Of a stretch of DNA of 64,000 bases, positions 18,812 to 27,159 are shown one piece after another. The stretch's first letter is position 1, and each line of letters starts with the position of its first letter. The stretch lies in the NCBI RefSeq assembly GCF_000731955.1, contig NZ_JNCK01000001.1, positions 2,542,001 to 2,606,000 on the forward strand, written 5' to 3'. The translations under genes and the position numbers were made by a program. Origin of the DNA: Halomonas zincidurans B6 (GTDB taxonomy: Bacteria > Pseudomonadota > Gammaproteobacteria > Pseudomonadales > Halomonadaceae). A model generated the notes under the pieces. The model worked only from the letters and a program-made list of their open reading frames with translations. It was not told the DNA's origin and searched no databases.

Positions 18812-20731
18812 TCACTGCGTTGCCTGGCCGAGTTCGGCGCCGCTGGATTCGGCGACGGCGTCCTCGTCGTGGGCCTCGGCGTCCGCGAGCATTCCCAGCA
18901 CCTGGGGGATCGACTGGCGCACGTAACGCCCCGGCGCCGGCTCGATCGGCTTCAGCTCGCCATCGCCCGGATTCCGCGCGGGTACTTTCTTGCTGGCATT
19001 GGCATACCCGTTGTCGACCATCCACGCCTGCCAGTGCGGCCACCAGGAACCCTCGTTGTGGGTAGCGCCGGCGAACCATTCCTCGGGGGTCGGCGGAAGC
19101 TCGTCGTTGGTCCAGTAGCCATACTTGTTCTTGTGCGGCGGATTGACGATGCCGGCGATGTGCCCCGAGCCGCCCAGCACGAAGGTCACCGGCCCCTTGG
19201 GATATTGCGTGCCGTAGTAGGTCGAGTTCCACTTGGCGATATGATCGTCGCGCGCCGAAACGAAATAGCTCGGCGTGGAGATCTTGCGCAGGTCGATCCT
19301 GACGCCATCGAGCTCGATGCCACCCGGCTCGACCAGGCGGTTTTCCAGGTACATGGTGCGCAGGTACCAGCCGTGGGTCGCCGCCGTCAGGTTGGTGCCG
19401 TCGGTATTCCAGTACAGCAGGTCGAACGCCGCCGGCGTCTCGCCCTTGAGATAATTGTTGACAAAGAACGACCAGAACAGGTCGTTCTCGCGCAGCAGGT
19501 TGAAGGAGAACGCCATGACCCGGCCGTCGAGATAGCCATCGGCCTCGAGCTGGCGTTCAAGGCCCTGCAGTATCGGCTCGTTGATGAACACGCCGATCTC
19601 GCCGGGATCACGAAAATCCTGCAGCGTCGCCAGGTAGCTGACCGAGCGCACCTTGCGCGCCCGCCGGGTGCTGGTCAGGTAGGCCACCGTCGAGGCGGCG
19701 AGCGTGCCGCCCACACAGTAGCTCATGAGGTTCACCGATTTCTCGCCGCAGGCCTGCTCGATCGCGCCCATGGCGGCGATCGGCCCCAACTGCATGTAAT
19801 CGGCCCAGGTCAGGTCGCGCTGCTCGGGGCCGGGATTGCGCCACGAGATCAAAAACACCGTATGGCCCTGATCGACCAGCCAGCGCATCAGCGAGTTGTC
19901 CGAGCGCAGATCGAGTATGTAGTACTTGTTGATCCACGGCGGAACCACCAGCAGCGGCGTCTTGAACACCTGCTCGGTGGTCGGCGCGTACTGGATCAAC
20001 TGGATCAGTTCGTTCTCGTAGATCACGTCGCCGGGAGTGACGGCGATGTTCTCGCCGATATGAAAGGCCTCGCGATCGGTCATCGCCACGTTGAGCCCTT
20101 CGGCGGAATTGGCCAGGTCATCGCGCAGCCGCTTGAGTCCGTCGACCAGGTTCTGGCCCTGGGTCTCGCGGGTGATGCGCATCACCTCGGGGTTGGTGGT
20201 GACGAAATTGCTCGGCGACATGGCGCTGACATATTGTCGGGCGTAGAACGCCAGGTTCTGCTGCTGTTTGTCGTCGAGAGCGTCGACGCTCTCGACCAGC
20301 GACTCGACCCACTGGGCGAAAACCAGGTATTGCTGAAGCACGAAGCGATAGAAGGGATCCTGCCGCCAGGCGTCATCCTTGAAGCGACGATCCTTGGGGT
20401 CGGGCTCGACGACCAGCCGCCCGGTATCGCCATCGCCGGCCAAATCCCGCATGGCCTGCTGCCAGATCTGCCACTGCGCCTCGGCAGCATGCAGCTGTGC
20501 CTGATAGAGCGCTTCGGGCCTGCCGGCCAACGCTTCGGCGCCAGCACGAACGCTCTGCTGCATGTCCGCGTAGATGGCGGAGGCAGCCTCGCTCGGCCAG
20601 ATCCGCTCGATCATCTCTCCCATCAGAGTCTGGTATTCCAAGCCGATCGCTTCCAACTGAGCCGTCAGCTGCGGGTCGGCCAATGCCTTCCACTCACTCG
20701 GCCACTCTCCACTCGACCACTCTGATGCCAT
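18812..20731 (-). CDS. phaC: class I poly(3-hydroxyalkanoate) synthase
   Basis: Polymerises 3-hydroxyacyl-CoA into polyhydroxyalkanoate granules. At 639 residues it has the PhaC N-terminal domain and an alpha/beta-hydrolase core. The nucleophile is Cys339 in the lipase-like box SYCVGGT; the later ARDDHIAKW and GGSGHIAG supply the Asp and His. Length and lack of a PhaE or PhaR partner point to class I. ATG 20731 has GGAGG seven bases away. The phasin and a PHA-associated small protein lie just upstream. No phaA or phaB is present, so monomer supply is encoded elsewhere. Confidence 0.95.
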   Translation of the reverse strand: MASEWSSGEWPSEWKALADPQLTAQLEAIGLEYQTLMGEMIERIWPSEAASAIYADMQQSVRAGAEALAGRPEALYQAQLHAAEAQWQIWQQAMRDLAGDGDTGRLVVEPDPKDRRFKDDAWRQDPFYRFVLQQYLVFAQWVESLVESVDALDDKQQQNLAFYARQYVSAMSPSNFVTTNPEVMRITRETQGQNLVDGLKRLRDDLANSAEGLNVAMTDREAFHIGENIAVTPGDVIYENELIQLIQYAPTTEQVFKTPLLVVPPWINKYYILDLRSDNSLMRWLVDQGHTVFLISWRNPGPEQRDLTWADYMQLGPIAAMGAIEQACGEKSVNLMSYCVGGTLAASTVAYLTSTRRARKVRSVSYLATLQDFRDPGEIGVFINEPILQGLERQLEADGYLDGRVMAFSFNLLRENDLFWSFFVNNYLKGETPAAFDLLYWNTDGTNLTAATHGWYLRTMYLENRLVEPGGIELDGVRIDLRKISTPSYFVSARDDHIAKWNSTYYGTQYPKGPVTFVLGGSGHIAGIVNPPHKNKYGYWTNDELPPTPEEWFAGATHNEGSWWPHWQAWMVDNGYANASKKVPARNPGDGELKPIEPAPGRYVRQSIPQVLGMLADAEAHDEDAVAESSGAELGQATQ

Positions 20732-20860
20732 GCAACCTCCTCGGGATTCTGTACGGCGTTTCTATAATGCTCATCGCCAGCGACGGGACGCGCATTGGTC
20801 GCCGATGCCGGCGAAGGACGCAGAGCCGACCGGTTGACGACAACGCCCACCAGGCTCGAA

Positions 20861-20893
20861 CAAGCGGGCCGGGTACGAAACCCGGCCCGCTTG
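20861..20893 (-). terminator. hairpin after the phasin gene
   Basis: Perfect 14-base stem CAAGCGGGCCGGGT (20861-20874) and ACCCGGCCCGCTTG (20880-20893), loop ACGAA. It starts 5 bases past the phasin stop and separates it from phaC, which probably lowers phaC relative to phasin. There is no long T-run. Confidence 0.7.
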
Positions 20894-20898
20894 CAGCG

Positions 20899-21372
20899 TC
20901 AGCTGGACTTGCGTGACGAGCTGCTGCTGGAACTGCTGGAGGAGCCGGTAGCGGTCGACTTGGCGGATGCCGATTCGGTAGCCGACTTGGCCGACTCGCT
21001 CGCCGCCTTGGCGGTCTGGTTGGCCTGATCGGCGGCCTTCTGGCCGGCTTCGCTGAGGCTCTGTTCCAGTTCGTTCCTGAACGACATGCTCAACTCGGTC
21101 ATGGCCCGCGCATCTTCGATCATCTGCTGGGAGAGCTCGTTCATCAGCTCGGCCTGGCGCGTCGTGAAGTCGCGCAGGTCATCGGCGCTCTGGATCTCCG
21201 AGGCGGCGCGCATGCGCTCGGTACCCATCTGAGTGTAGCGCTTCATCGACTCGAGCTGGTACTGGGTCATCTTTTCCATGTTATCCAGCATCATGCCGTT
21301 GATCTTGCGCATCGGCTCGAAGAAGCTCTTGGCCTGGTCGGCAAAGCTATTGAACATCTTGTCTTGCTGCAT
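20899..21372 (-). CDS. phaP: phasin family PHA-granule protein
   Basis: 157 residues from ATG 21372, chosen because GGAGGG precedes it and MQQDKMFNSFADQAKSFF is a typical phasin opening. It has an amphipathic helical body with the phasin pattern FFEPMRKINGMMLDNMEKMTQYQLESMKRY. An Ala/Ser/Lys-rich region follows, then a tail with ten consecutive serines and RKSS. Phasins coat granules and limit coalescence. It lies between phaC and the DUF6489-type gene, all on the minus strand. Confidence 0.92.
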   Translation of the reverse strand: MQQDKMFNSFADQAKSFFEPMRKINGMMLDNMEKMTQYQLESMKRYTQMGTERMRAASEIQSADDLRDFTTRQAELMNELSQQMIEDARAMTELSMSFRNELEQSLSEAGQKAADQANQTAKAASESAKSATESASAKSTATGSSSSSSSSSSRKSS

Positions 21373-21489
21373 CTCGAATCCCTCCTGGAGGAACGGCGTA
21401 GACAGGTTGGCGCGGCTATAGAGCACAGGTCGTATGCTGCGCCGCACAAAGCGTAGCCGGCCACATGCCAACTTGCAATAGACCTACGC

Positions 21490-21840
21490 TCACGACTTGC
21501 GGTTCTGCCGCGAGCTCGCCGACGCAGTGGCGGAAGAGCGATTGGCCGAACCGCCCGCCTTGTCGTCGGTTGACGCCTTCTCGGCGGAAGACGGGCTGCC
21601 CGCCTTGCGCAACATATCCAGCATCATCTGCTGGTAATTGCCGAAGTGGGTCATGCCCTGAGTCATGCCCTGCTGCAGGAAGGGCTGCATCAGATTCCAC
21701 GGGTCGTAACCTTCGACGCCGGCTTCCATCTGCTGCTGAATGCGCGACATCATCTCGCGCTGAAAGGCATCGACATCGGGCAACCCCAGCGCCTGACGAA
21801 ACTCGGCCGGGGTCATGTCGAATTCGACGTTTATCTTCAT
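21490..21840 (-). CDS. DUF6489-type small protein of the PHA locus
   Basis: 116 residues starting MKINVEFDMTPAEFRQALGLPDVDAFQREMM, the opening I recognise from DUF6489 proteins, which commonly lie beside phasin genes. The middle is Met/Gln-rich (MQPFLQQGMTQGM) and the tail is Ser/Ala/Lys-rich like that of the neighbouring phasin. ATG 21840 is chosen for the family match; an upstream start exists but is unlikely. The function is unknown; granule association is inferred from position only. Confidence 0.75.
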   Translation of the reverse strand: MKINVEFDMTPAEFRQALGLPDVDAFQREMMSRIQQQMEAGVEGYDPWNLMQPFLQQGMTQGMTHFGNYQQMMLDMLRKAGSPSSAEKASTDDKAGGSANRSSATASASSRQNRKS

Positions 21841-21986
21841 GGCAGGACTCAAGTCGGAACGTGTCGATTTGAGTGTAGCAGGCAATCCGCCGTCGCCGGT
21901 CGGCAAAAGCAGTGCCAGGAAGTCGGGGCAATGAACGGCCATGGATAGCCAGGCGCCGGTGAGCACCGACGCATGGCCCGGTCAGC

Positions 21987-23072
21987 TCAGCTCAAGCGCG
22001 GCGTCGCCACCGAGACGCCGGTATTCTGGGCGCGATGGCGCAGCAGATGATCCATCAAAGTCAGCGCCATCATCGCTTCGGCAATCGGCGTGGCGCGAAT
22101 GCCCACGCAGGGATCGTGACGGCCCTTGGTGACGACCTCGACGGGGTTGCCGTGAGTGTCGATCGAACGCCCCGGCCGGGTGATGCTCGAGGTCGGCTTG
22201 AGCGCCAGATGCGCGATCAATGCCTGGCCCGAGCTGATTCCCCCGAGCACGCCGCCGGCGTGATTGGAAAGGAAGCCCTCGGGCGTCATCTCGTCGCGAT
22301 GTTCGCTGCCGCGCTGGGCGATGGCGGCGAAACCGTCGCCGATCTCCACGCCCTTGACCGCGTTGATGCTCATCAGGCCATGCGCCAGCTCGGCATCCAG
22401 GCGGTCGAAGACCGGCTCGCCCAGGCCCACCGGCATACCCTCGGCGACCACGCTGATCCTGGCGCCGACCGAATCCTGATCGCGGCGCAGCTGATCCATG
22501 AACGCCTCGAGCTCGGGCAGCTTGGCCGGGTCGGGACAGAAGAAGGGATTGTCGTCGACGCCGTCCCAGGACTTGAAGTCGATGACGATCCGGCCGAGCT
22601 GACTCATGTAGCCGCGCACCACGATGCCCTGGCTGGCCAGGTACTTTTTGGCGATCGCCCCGGCGGCGACCCGCATCGCGGTCTCGCGGGCACTCGAGCG
22701 GCCGCCGCCGCGATAGTCGCGACGGCCGTACTTGTGGTGATAGGTATAGTCGGCATGCGCCGGACGGAACTGGTCCTTGATGTTCGAGTAGTCCTTGGAG
22801 CGCTGATCGGTATTCTCGATCATCAGACCGATCGGCGTGCCGGTGGTCTCGCCTTCGAACACCCCCGAGAGGATGCGTACCTGATCGGGCTCGCGGCGCT
22901 GAGTGGTATGCCGCGACGAGCCCGGACGCCGACGGTCGAGATCGCGCTGCAGGTCGGCTTCGCTCAAGGCCAGCCCCGGCGGGCAGCCGTCGACGATGGC
23001 GCCCAGCGCCGGGCCATGGCTCTCGCCGAAGGTGGTTACGGTGAACAGCTTGCCGAAGGTGTTGCCGGACAT
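21987..23072 (-). CDS. aroC: chorismate synthase
   Basis: FMN-dependent elimination of phosphate from EPSP to give chorismate, the last common step to aromatic amino acids. The 361 residues show the three family signatures: GESHGPALGAIVDGCP at the N-terminus, GRRDYRGGGRSSARET centrally, and SNHAGGVLGGISSGQ towards the C-terminus. It follows prmB after 36 bases; prmB-aroC is also the E. coli pair. Chorismate produced here feeds the tryptophan pathway encoded earlier in the window. Confidence 0.98.
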   Translation of the reverse strand: MSGNTFGKLFTVTTFGESHGPALGAIVDGCPPGLALSEADLQRDLDRRRPGSSRHTTQRREPDQVRILSGVFEGETTGTPIGLMIENTDQRSKDYSNIKDQFRPAHADYTYHHKYGRRDYRGGGRSSARETAMRVAAGAIAKKYLASQGIVVRGYMSQLGRIVIDFKSWDGVDDNPFFCPDPAKLPELEAFMDQLRRDQDSVGARISVVAEGMPVGLGEPVFDRLDAELAHGLMSINAVKGVEIGDGFAAIAQRGSEHRDEMTPEGFLSNHAGGVLGGISSGQALIAHLALKPTSSITRPGRSIDTHGNPVEVVTKGRHDPCVGIRATPIAEAMMALTLMDHLLRHRAQNTGVSVATPRLS

Positions 23073-23108
23073 GCAGCGATCCTCGAAATGGAGTCGGGCG
23101 AAACGGAA

Positions 23109-24104
23109 TCAGACGAAACGGGCGGCATGCTCATCGAGCTCGCCGGCGGTCAGCGCGAACACACCGTGACCGCCGCGCTCGAATTCCAGCCACAGGAACG
23201 GCACCTCGGGGTAGGCGGCTTCCAGATGACGATCGGAGTTGCCGACCTCGACGATCAGCACGCCGTCGTCGTTGAGGTGCCCGCGCGCCTCGCGCAGCAG
23301 GCGACGCACGATGTCCAGACCGTCGGCCCCGGCGCCCAGCGCCACGGCCGGCTCGTGACGGAACTCGGCGGGCATGCCCGCCAGATCGCGGGCATCGACA
23401 TAGGGCGGATTGACGACGATCAGGTCATAGCGCCGGCCTTCGAGGCCATCGAACAGGTCGGAGAGTACCGCCCTGACGCGATCGCCGACCTCGTGACGGG
23501 TGATATTGATCTTGGCCACCGCCAGCGCCTCGGCGCTGACATCGGCCAGGTCGACCTCGGCGGTGGGCATGTACAGCGCGCTGGCGATGCCGATGCAGCC
23601 CGAGCCGGTGCACAGATCGAGGATGCGCGCCGGCGGCGTCTCGGGGAACCAGGCGGCGAAGTCGTGCTCGATCAGCTCGGCGATCGGCGAGCGCGGAATC
23701 AGCACCCGCTCGTCGACGGTGAACGGCTGACCGGCGAAGAACGCCTCGCCGAGCAGGTAGGGCAAGGGTTTTCGGGTCTCGATGCGCGCCCGTACCAGCG
23801 CGACGATCCGCTTGCGCTCGATGTCGAGCAGCCGCGCGTCGAGCACTGCCGGGTCGACGTCCCAGGGCAGGTGCAGCGCACCGAGCGTGAGCGCCACCGC
23901 CTCGTCCCAGGCGCTCGCCGTGCCATGCCCGAAGTGCAGGCGTTGCACATGAAATTCGCTGGTCGCCCAGCGCAGGCAGTCGCGCAGCGTATAAAGCTGC
24001 GCGGCGAGTTGCGCATCGTCGAGCGTCAGGGTGGTATCGGCCGAGCGGATTGCGGCCGGCGGGCCTTCGCCCGGATTGGGGGAGGCGTTACGGGGAGCGG
24101 TCAC
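23109..24104 (-). CDS. prmB: 50S ribosomal protein L3 N5-glutamine methyltransferase
   Basis: Class I SAM methyltransferase with ILDLCTGSGCIGI (SAM motif I) and the catalytic NPPYVD that recognises glutamine. At 331 residues it is near E. coli PrmB (310). PrmB rather than the paralogue PrmC is indicated by TLRDCLRWATSEFHVQRLHFGHGT and by the following aroC. The frame opens with GTG 24104; the first 25 or so residues are weakly conserved, so the true start could be further in. Divergent from the Smr-domain gene. Confidence 0.93.
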   Translation of the reverse strand: MTAPRNASPNPGEGPPAAIRSADTTLTLDDAQLAAQLYTLRDCLRWATSEFHVQRLHFGHGTASAWDEAVALTLGALHLPWDVDPAVLDARLLDIERKRIVALVRARIETRKPLPYLLGEAFFAGQPFTVDERVLIPRSPIAELIEHDFAAWFPETPPARILDLCTGSGCIGIASALYMPTAEVDLADVSAEALAVAKINITRHEVGDRVRAVLSDLFDGLEGRRYDLIVVNPPYVDARDLAGMPAEFRHEPAVALGAGADGLDIVRRLLREARGHLNDDGVLIVEVGNSDRHLEAAYPEVPFLWLEFERGGHGVFALTAGELDEHAARFV

Positions 24105-24242
24105 GCGTCGTCCTGTGCTGGTACTGGGTAAGGCTGGTTGACGACGATTGTACCTGCCCCGCGCCGCGCTTCACAGTCGCGCCTCAGCCGCTATACTGGG
24201 CGCTCGCTTCGCCCCATCACCCGCCATTGGAGAGAGTGTCGC

Positions 24243-24818
24243 ATGAGCCGTCGGCGCAGCCCGCCCGAGGAGGAGGTCGCGCTGTTTCGCCAGGCCCTGA
24301 AGGAAGCCGGCGTGCAGCGCCTGATCAGCGATCGCGCCGACCCCGGCAAGCCGCGGCGCGACGACACCCAACGCTTGGCGGCGAGACGCGAAGCAGCTAT
24401 CTCGGCGGCGGCCGACGCCCCGCAAAGCCGTACCAGCGACGGGCGCGTCGAACCGGTTCGCCCGAGTACGCCGCTGGATTTCGCCGTCGCCGATCTCCCC
24501 TACCGCACCCACAGCGCCCTCAAGCGCGGCCAGATCGACTGGCAGGCCGGGCTCGACCTGCATGGCTACACCCTCGACGAAGCCCGCGAGCAGCTCGAAC
24601 GTTTCCTCCACGACGCACGCGCCGATCGGTTGCGCTGCGTGCTGGTGGTGCATGGCAAGGCCTGGAGCGGAATGGCCGACTACCCGGTGATCAAGAGTCA
24701 CGTCAATGCCTGGCTGCGCGAGTGGCCCAGCGTACTGGCGTTCTGCTCGGCACGCGACGCCGACGGCGGCACCGGCGCGGTCTACGTGCTGCTGCGCCGG
24801 CGCGGCAAGGAGCTCTGA
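24243..24818 (+). CDS. Smr-domain endonuclease (SmrB/SmrA family)
   Basis: 191 residues from ATG 24243, chosen for GGAGAG upstream. The N-terminal 75 residues are charged and probably disordered. The C-terminal Smr domain has LDLHGYTLDEAREQLERFL, VLVVHGKAWSG and GGTGAVYVLLRR. E. coli SmrB cleaves mRNA at collided ribosomes and sits beside prmB-aroC, so synteny favours SmrB. The last third resembles SmrA at least as much, so I leave the symbol blank. The DLHG motif needed for SmrB cleavage is intact. Confidence 0.9.
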   Translation: MSRRRSPPEEEVALFRQALKEAGVQRLISDRADPGKPRRDDTQRLAARREAAISAAADAPQSRTSDGRVEPVRPSTPLDFAVADLPYRTHSALKRGQIDWQAGLDLHGYTLDEAREQLERFLHDARADRLRCVLVVHGKAWSGMADYPVIKSHVNAWLREWPSVLAFCSARDADGGTGAVYVLLRRRGKEL

Positions 24819-24843
24819 GCCCGCCGCCGGTACTCACGACTAT

Positions 24844-25950
24844 CTATTGCTTATTTCGCTTGTTGCGCGCGTTCGGCACGCCTGCGGGACTCGCCTTCTC
24901 GGCCGGAGCCGTCGAAGGCTCGTGCGTCACGCTCGGATGACGTCGCGCTTCGAGCGCTTCGCCGGTCGCCACCGTCAGGTCGCGCTTGCCCTCGTAACGG
25001 TCCAGGGCCTGGGCGGCCAGATGACGGCCCAGACAGATCAACGCCTCGGCACGATGAAACTCGTAGGCGCTGCATACCGTCTTGGGAATCTCGACCAGTA
25101 CGTCCGGCGGATAGCCGGCGATCTTGTACTTGGCCAACGCCGCCTGGGTGATCTCGAACGAGGTCAGCATGATGTCGAGCTTGCTCCAGGCACGCTCGGC
25201 GGCGCGGGTGCCGCCTTGGTTTTCACTGGCGTTCTCGCTGGCCGGCTCGTTGTCGTTGACGAACAGGCGCTGGGCGCGGCTGCGCATACCGTTGAGCCAG
25301 AACGAGAGGCCCTGCCCTCTAGCATCGCGCTCGGCTTCGCGCTGCTGCTCCTCGGCGGCCTCGGCGGGCGGCAGCAGTTCTTCCAGGGTCACCGGCTTGT
25401 GGGTCTGGGCAGTGGCATTGACCGCCAGGATCAGGTCGGCCTGGGCGGAAACGGTGGGAATGATCGGCAGTGGATTCAGCAAACCGCCGTCGACCAGCAC
25501 CTGATCACCGATATGCACCGGGGTGATGATGCCGGGCACGGCGATGGAGGCGCGGATCGCCTGCAACAGCGGCCCGCTCTGGAACCATACTTCGCGCTGA
25601 CGACCGATATCGGTGGCTACCGTGGTCAACGGGATCGGCAGGTCCTCGATCCGGGTATCGCCGACCAGTTTCGAGATGCGCATCATTACCTTGCTGGCGC
25701 GCATCGCGCCCATCGGGTTCCAGGTCACGTCGACCAGCCGCAGGACGTCGAAATAGTCGAGCTGGGTGACCCAGTCGCGATAGCCCTGGAGCTCGCCGGC
25801 AGCATACACGCCGCCGATCACCGCCCCCATCGAGCAGCCGGCGATCGCCACCACGTCGTAGCCGCGCGCCTCGAGCTCCTCGATGACACCGATGTGCGCA
25901 TAGCCCCGGGCGCCTCCGCTGCCCAGTACCAGCGCGACCCGCTTGCTCAT
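24844..25950 (-). CDS. patatin-like phospholipase, RssA type
   Basis: 368 residues from ATG 25950 (AGGGGG upstream). Patatin fold with the oxyanion loop GSGGARGYAH at 10-19, nucleophile Ser40 in GCSMG, and the catalytic Asp in VDGGLLNP, giving a complete Ser-Asp dyad. After about residue 220 a charged Glu/Ala-rich linker and a second conserved block (ADLIL..., AEALICLGRHLAAQALDRYEG) follow. Expected to hydrolyse phospholipid or lysophospholipid acyl esters. It follows the alpha/beta hydrolase gene by 11 bases and is probably co-transcribed. The substrate is unknown. Confidence 0.88.
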   Translation of the reverse strand: MSKRVALVLGSGGARGYAHIGVIEELEARGYDVVAIAGCSMGAVIGGVYAAGELQGYRDWVTQLDYFDVLRLVDVTWNPMGAMRASKVMMRISKLVGDTRIEDLPIPLTTVATDIGRQREVWFQSGPLLQAIRASIAVPGIITPVHIGDQVLVDGGLLNPLPIIPTVSAQADLILAVNATAQTHKPVTLEELLPPAEAAEEQQREAERDARGQGLSFWLNGMRSRAQRLFVNDNEPASENASENQGGTRAAERAWSKLDIMLTSFEITQAALAKYKIAGYPPDVLVEIPKTVCSAYEFHRAEALICLGRHLAAQALDRYEGKRDLTVATGEALEARRHPSVTHEPSTAPAEKASPAGVPNARNKRNKQ

Positions 25951-25961
25951 GACCGCCCCCT

Positions 25962-26855
25962 TCAGGCTCTTTCGGCGCTGTCGGCCGTGTTCGGTTCCTC
26001 GCTGTACGCACCGATCGCCGCGGCCACCGCGACCACCGCATCCGGCTCGAGATGCAGATGGTGCCCGCCGGGGAGCACGCGACGCTCGAGTGTGATCAGC
26101 GCCTGCCGGGCGCGGCGGGCGAAGCTGCGCTCGCCGAGGATGCCCTGCTCGCCCTCGATCAGCAGGGTCGGTGCCTGGATGGCCCCGAGCAGCGCCAGAG
26201 TCTGCTCGGGGCAAAAGCGTACCAGCGAAGGACGCAGCAGCCGGCCATCGGTGCGCAACCGGCAGCCACCCTGGGCATCCCGCTCCACGTTGCGCGCCAC
26301 CAGCGGTTCGGCGGTCGCCGTGTCGATGGGCGTCACCCCACCGCCGACCCGCGCGGCGATGGCGCTCTCGATGTCGGCATAGCGGGGCGACGAGGAGGGC
26401 CGCCGCCGCTGGGCGACCAGCCCCTTGCGCAGTTGCGCCGCGGTGTCCTCGCTGGGCGTGGTCAACGTACCCAAGCCATCGATCAGCACCAGGCGTTCGA
26501 CCCGCTCGGGCATGGCCGCGGCCACCAGGCAGGCGACCCCGGCGCCCATCGAATGGCCGAGCAGCGTGGCGCGCTCGAGGCCCAGCGAGGCGAGCGTGTC
26601 GAGCACGTCGTGGGTATAGTCCCAGATGGCATAGTCGACGCCCGCCGGATAGCGGGCCGAATGACCGTGACCGGCGAAATCGATCGCCACCAGGCGAATG
26701 TCCAGCGCCTCGACAAGTCGCGGCGCCAGGCGCGAAAAGCTCGCCGCATTGTCCAGCCAGCCGTGCAGCGCCAACCAGGTCGGCGCGCCGGCCTCGCCCC
26801 AGGCCAGCCCGGCCAGCCGGCCATCGGCCAATGAGATCTCCTCGGCTGCTTTCAT
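25962..26855 (-). CDS. alpha/beta hydrolase
   Basis: 297 residues from ATG 26855, preceded by AAGGGA. HGWLDNAASF provides the oxyanion region, Ser102 in GHSMGAG is the nucleophile, and GGHHLHLEP near the C-terminus carries the histidine. The sequence resembles serine hydrolases of the BPHL or SERHL group, but the substrate cannot be told. Overlap in transcription with the patatin gene suggests a shared lipid or ester role. Confidence 0.85.
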   Translation of the reverse strand: MKAAEEISLADGRLAGLAWGEAGAPTWLALHGWLDNAASFSRLAPRLVEALDIRLVAIDFAGHGHSARYPAGVDYAIWDYTHDVLDTLASLGLERATLLGHSMGAGVACLVAAAMPERVERLVLIDGLGTLTTPSEDTAAQLRKGLVAQRRRPSSSPRYADIESAIAARVGGGVTPIDTATAEPLVARNVERDAQGGCRLRTDGRLLRPSLVRFCPEQTLALLGAIQAPTLLIEGEQGILGERSFARRARQALITLERRVLPGGHHLHLEPDAVVAVAAAIGAYSEEPNTADSAERA

Positions 26856-27046
26856 CGTATTCCCTTCAGCAATTGATCGATGGTGGCGACGAGCGCCTCG
26901 CGCGCGGCCTGCGGCGGCTGGGCCTAGCAGGCTAACGGGTTTATCATGCCACAGTTGTCGCGGCCAGCCAGCGCCGCCGTTCCGGCCCATTGTGCCGGCA
27001 ATCCTGGATTGCCGCCCAGCCCGGGCCCTATCCGACAGGAGCTTCC

Positions 27047-27148
27047 GTGTCCCGATCTTCCCGCCCCCGTAACACCCGCCTGCGCAACAACCTGTTCTTC
27101 GCCACCGTGGTCGCCGCGCTGATCGTCGGCTTCTGGCTGATTCGCTAG
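27047..27148 (+). CDS. 33-residue single-helix membrane peptide
   Basis: GTG 27047 is preceded by AGGAG at good spacing. The product starts with a basic segment rich in Arg (SRSSRPRNTRLRNN) and ends in one hydrophobic helix (LFFATVVAALIVGFWLI) followed by Arg. The stop at 27146 lies 11 bases before the AEC carrier start, whose ribosome site (TAGGAG) overlaps the stop, so the two are probably translated from one message. The positive-inside rule predicts a cytoplasmic N-terminus. The family is not recognised. Confidence 0.65.
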   Translation: MSRSSRPRNTRLRNNLFFATVVAALIVGFWLIR

Positions 27149-27159
27149 GAGCTACCAGC

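Noticed and set aside
18869..20725. 618-codon frame opposite phaC
   Set aside because: Antisense to a class I synthase with intact catalytic motifs; no ribosome site and no family features.
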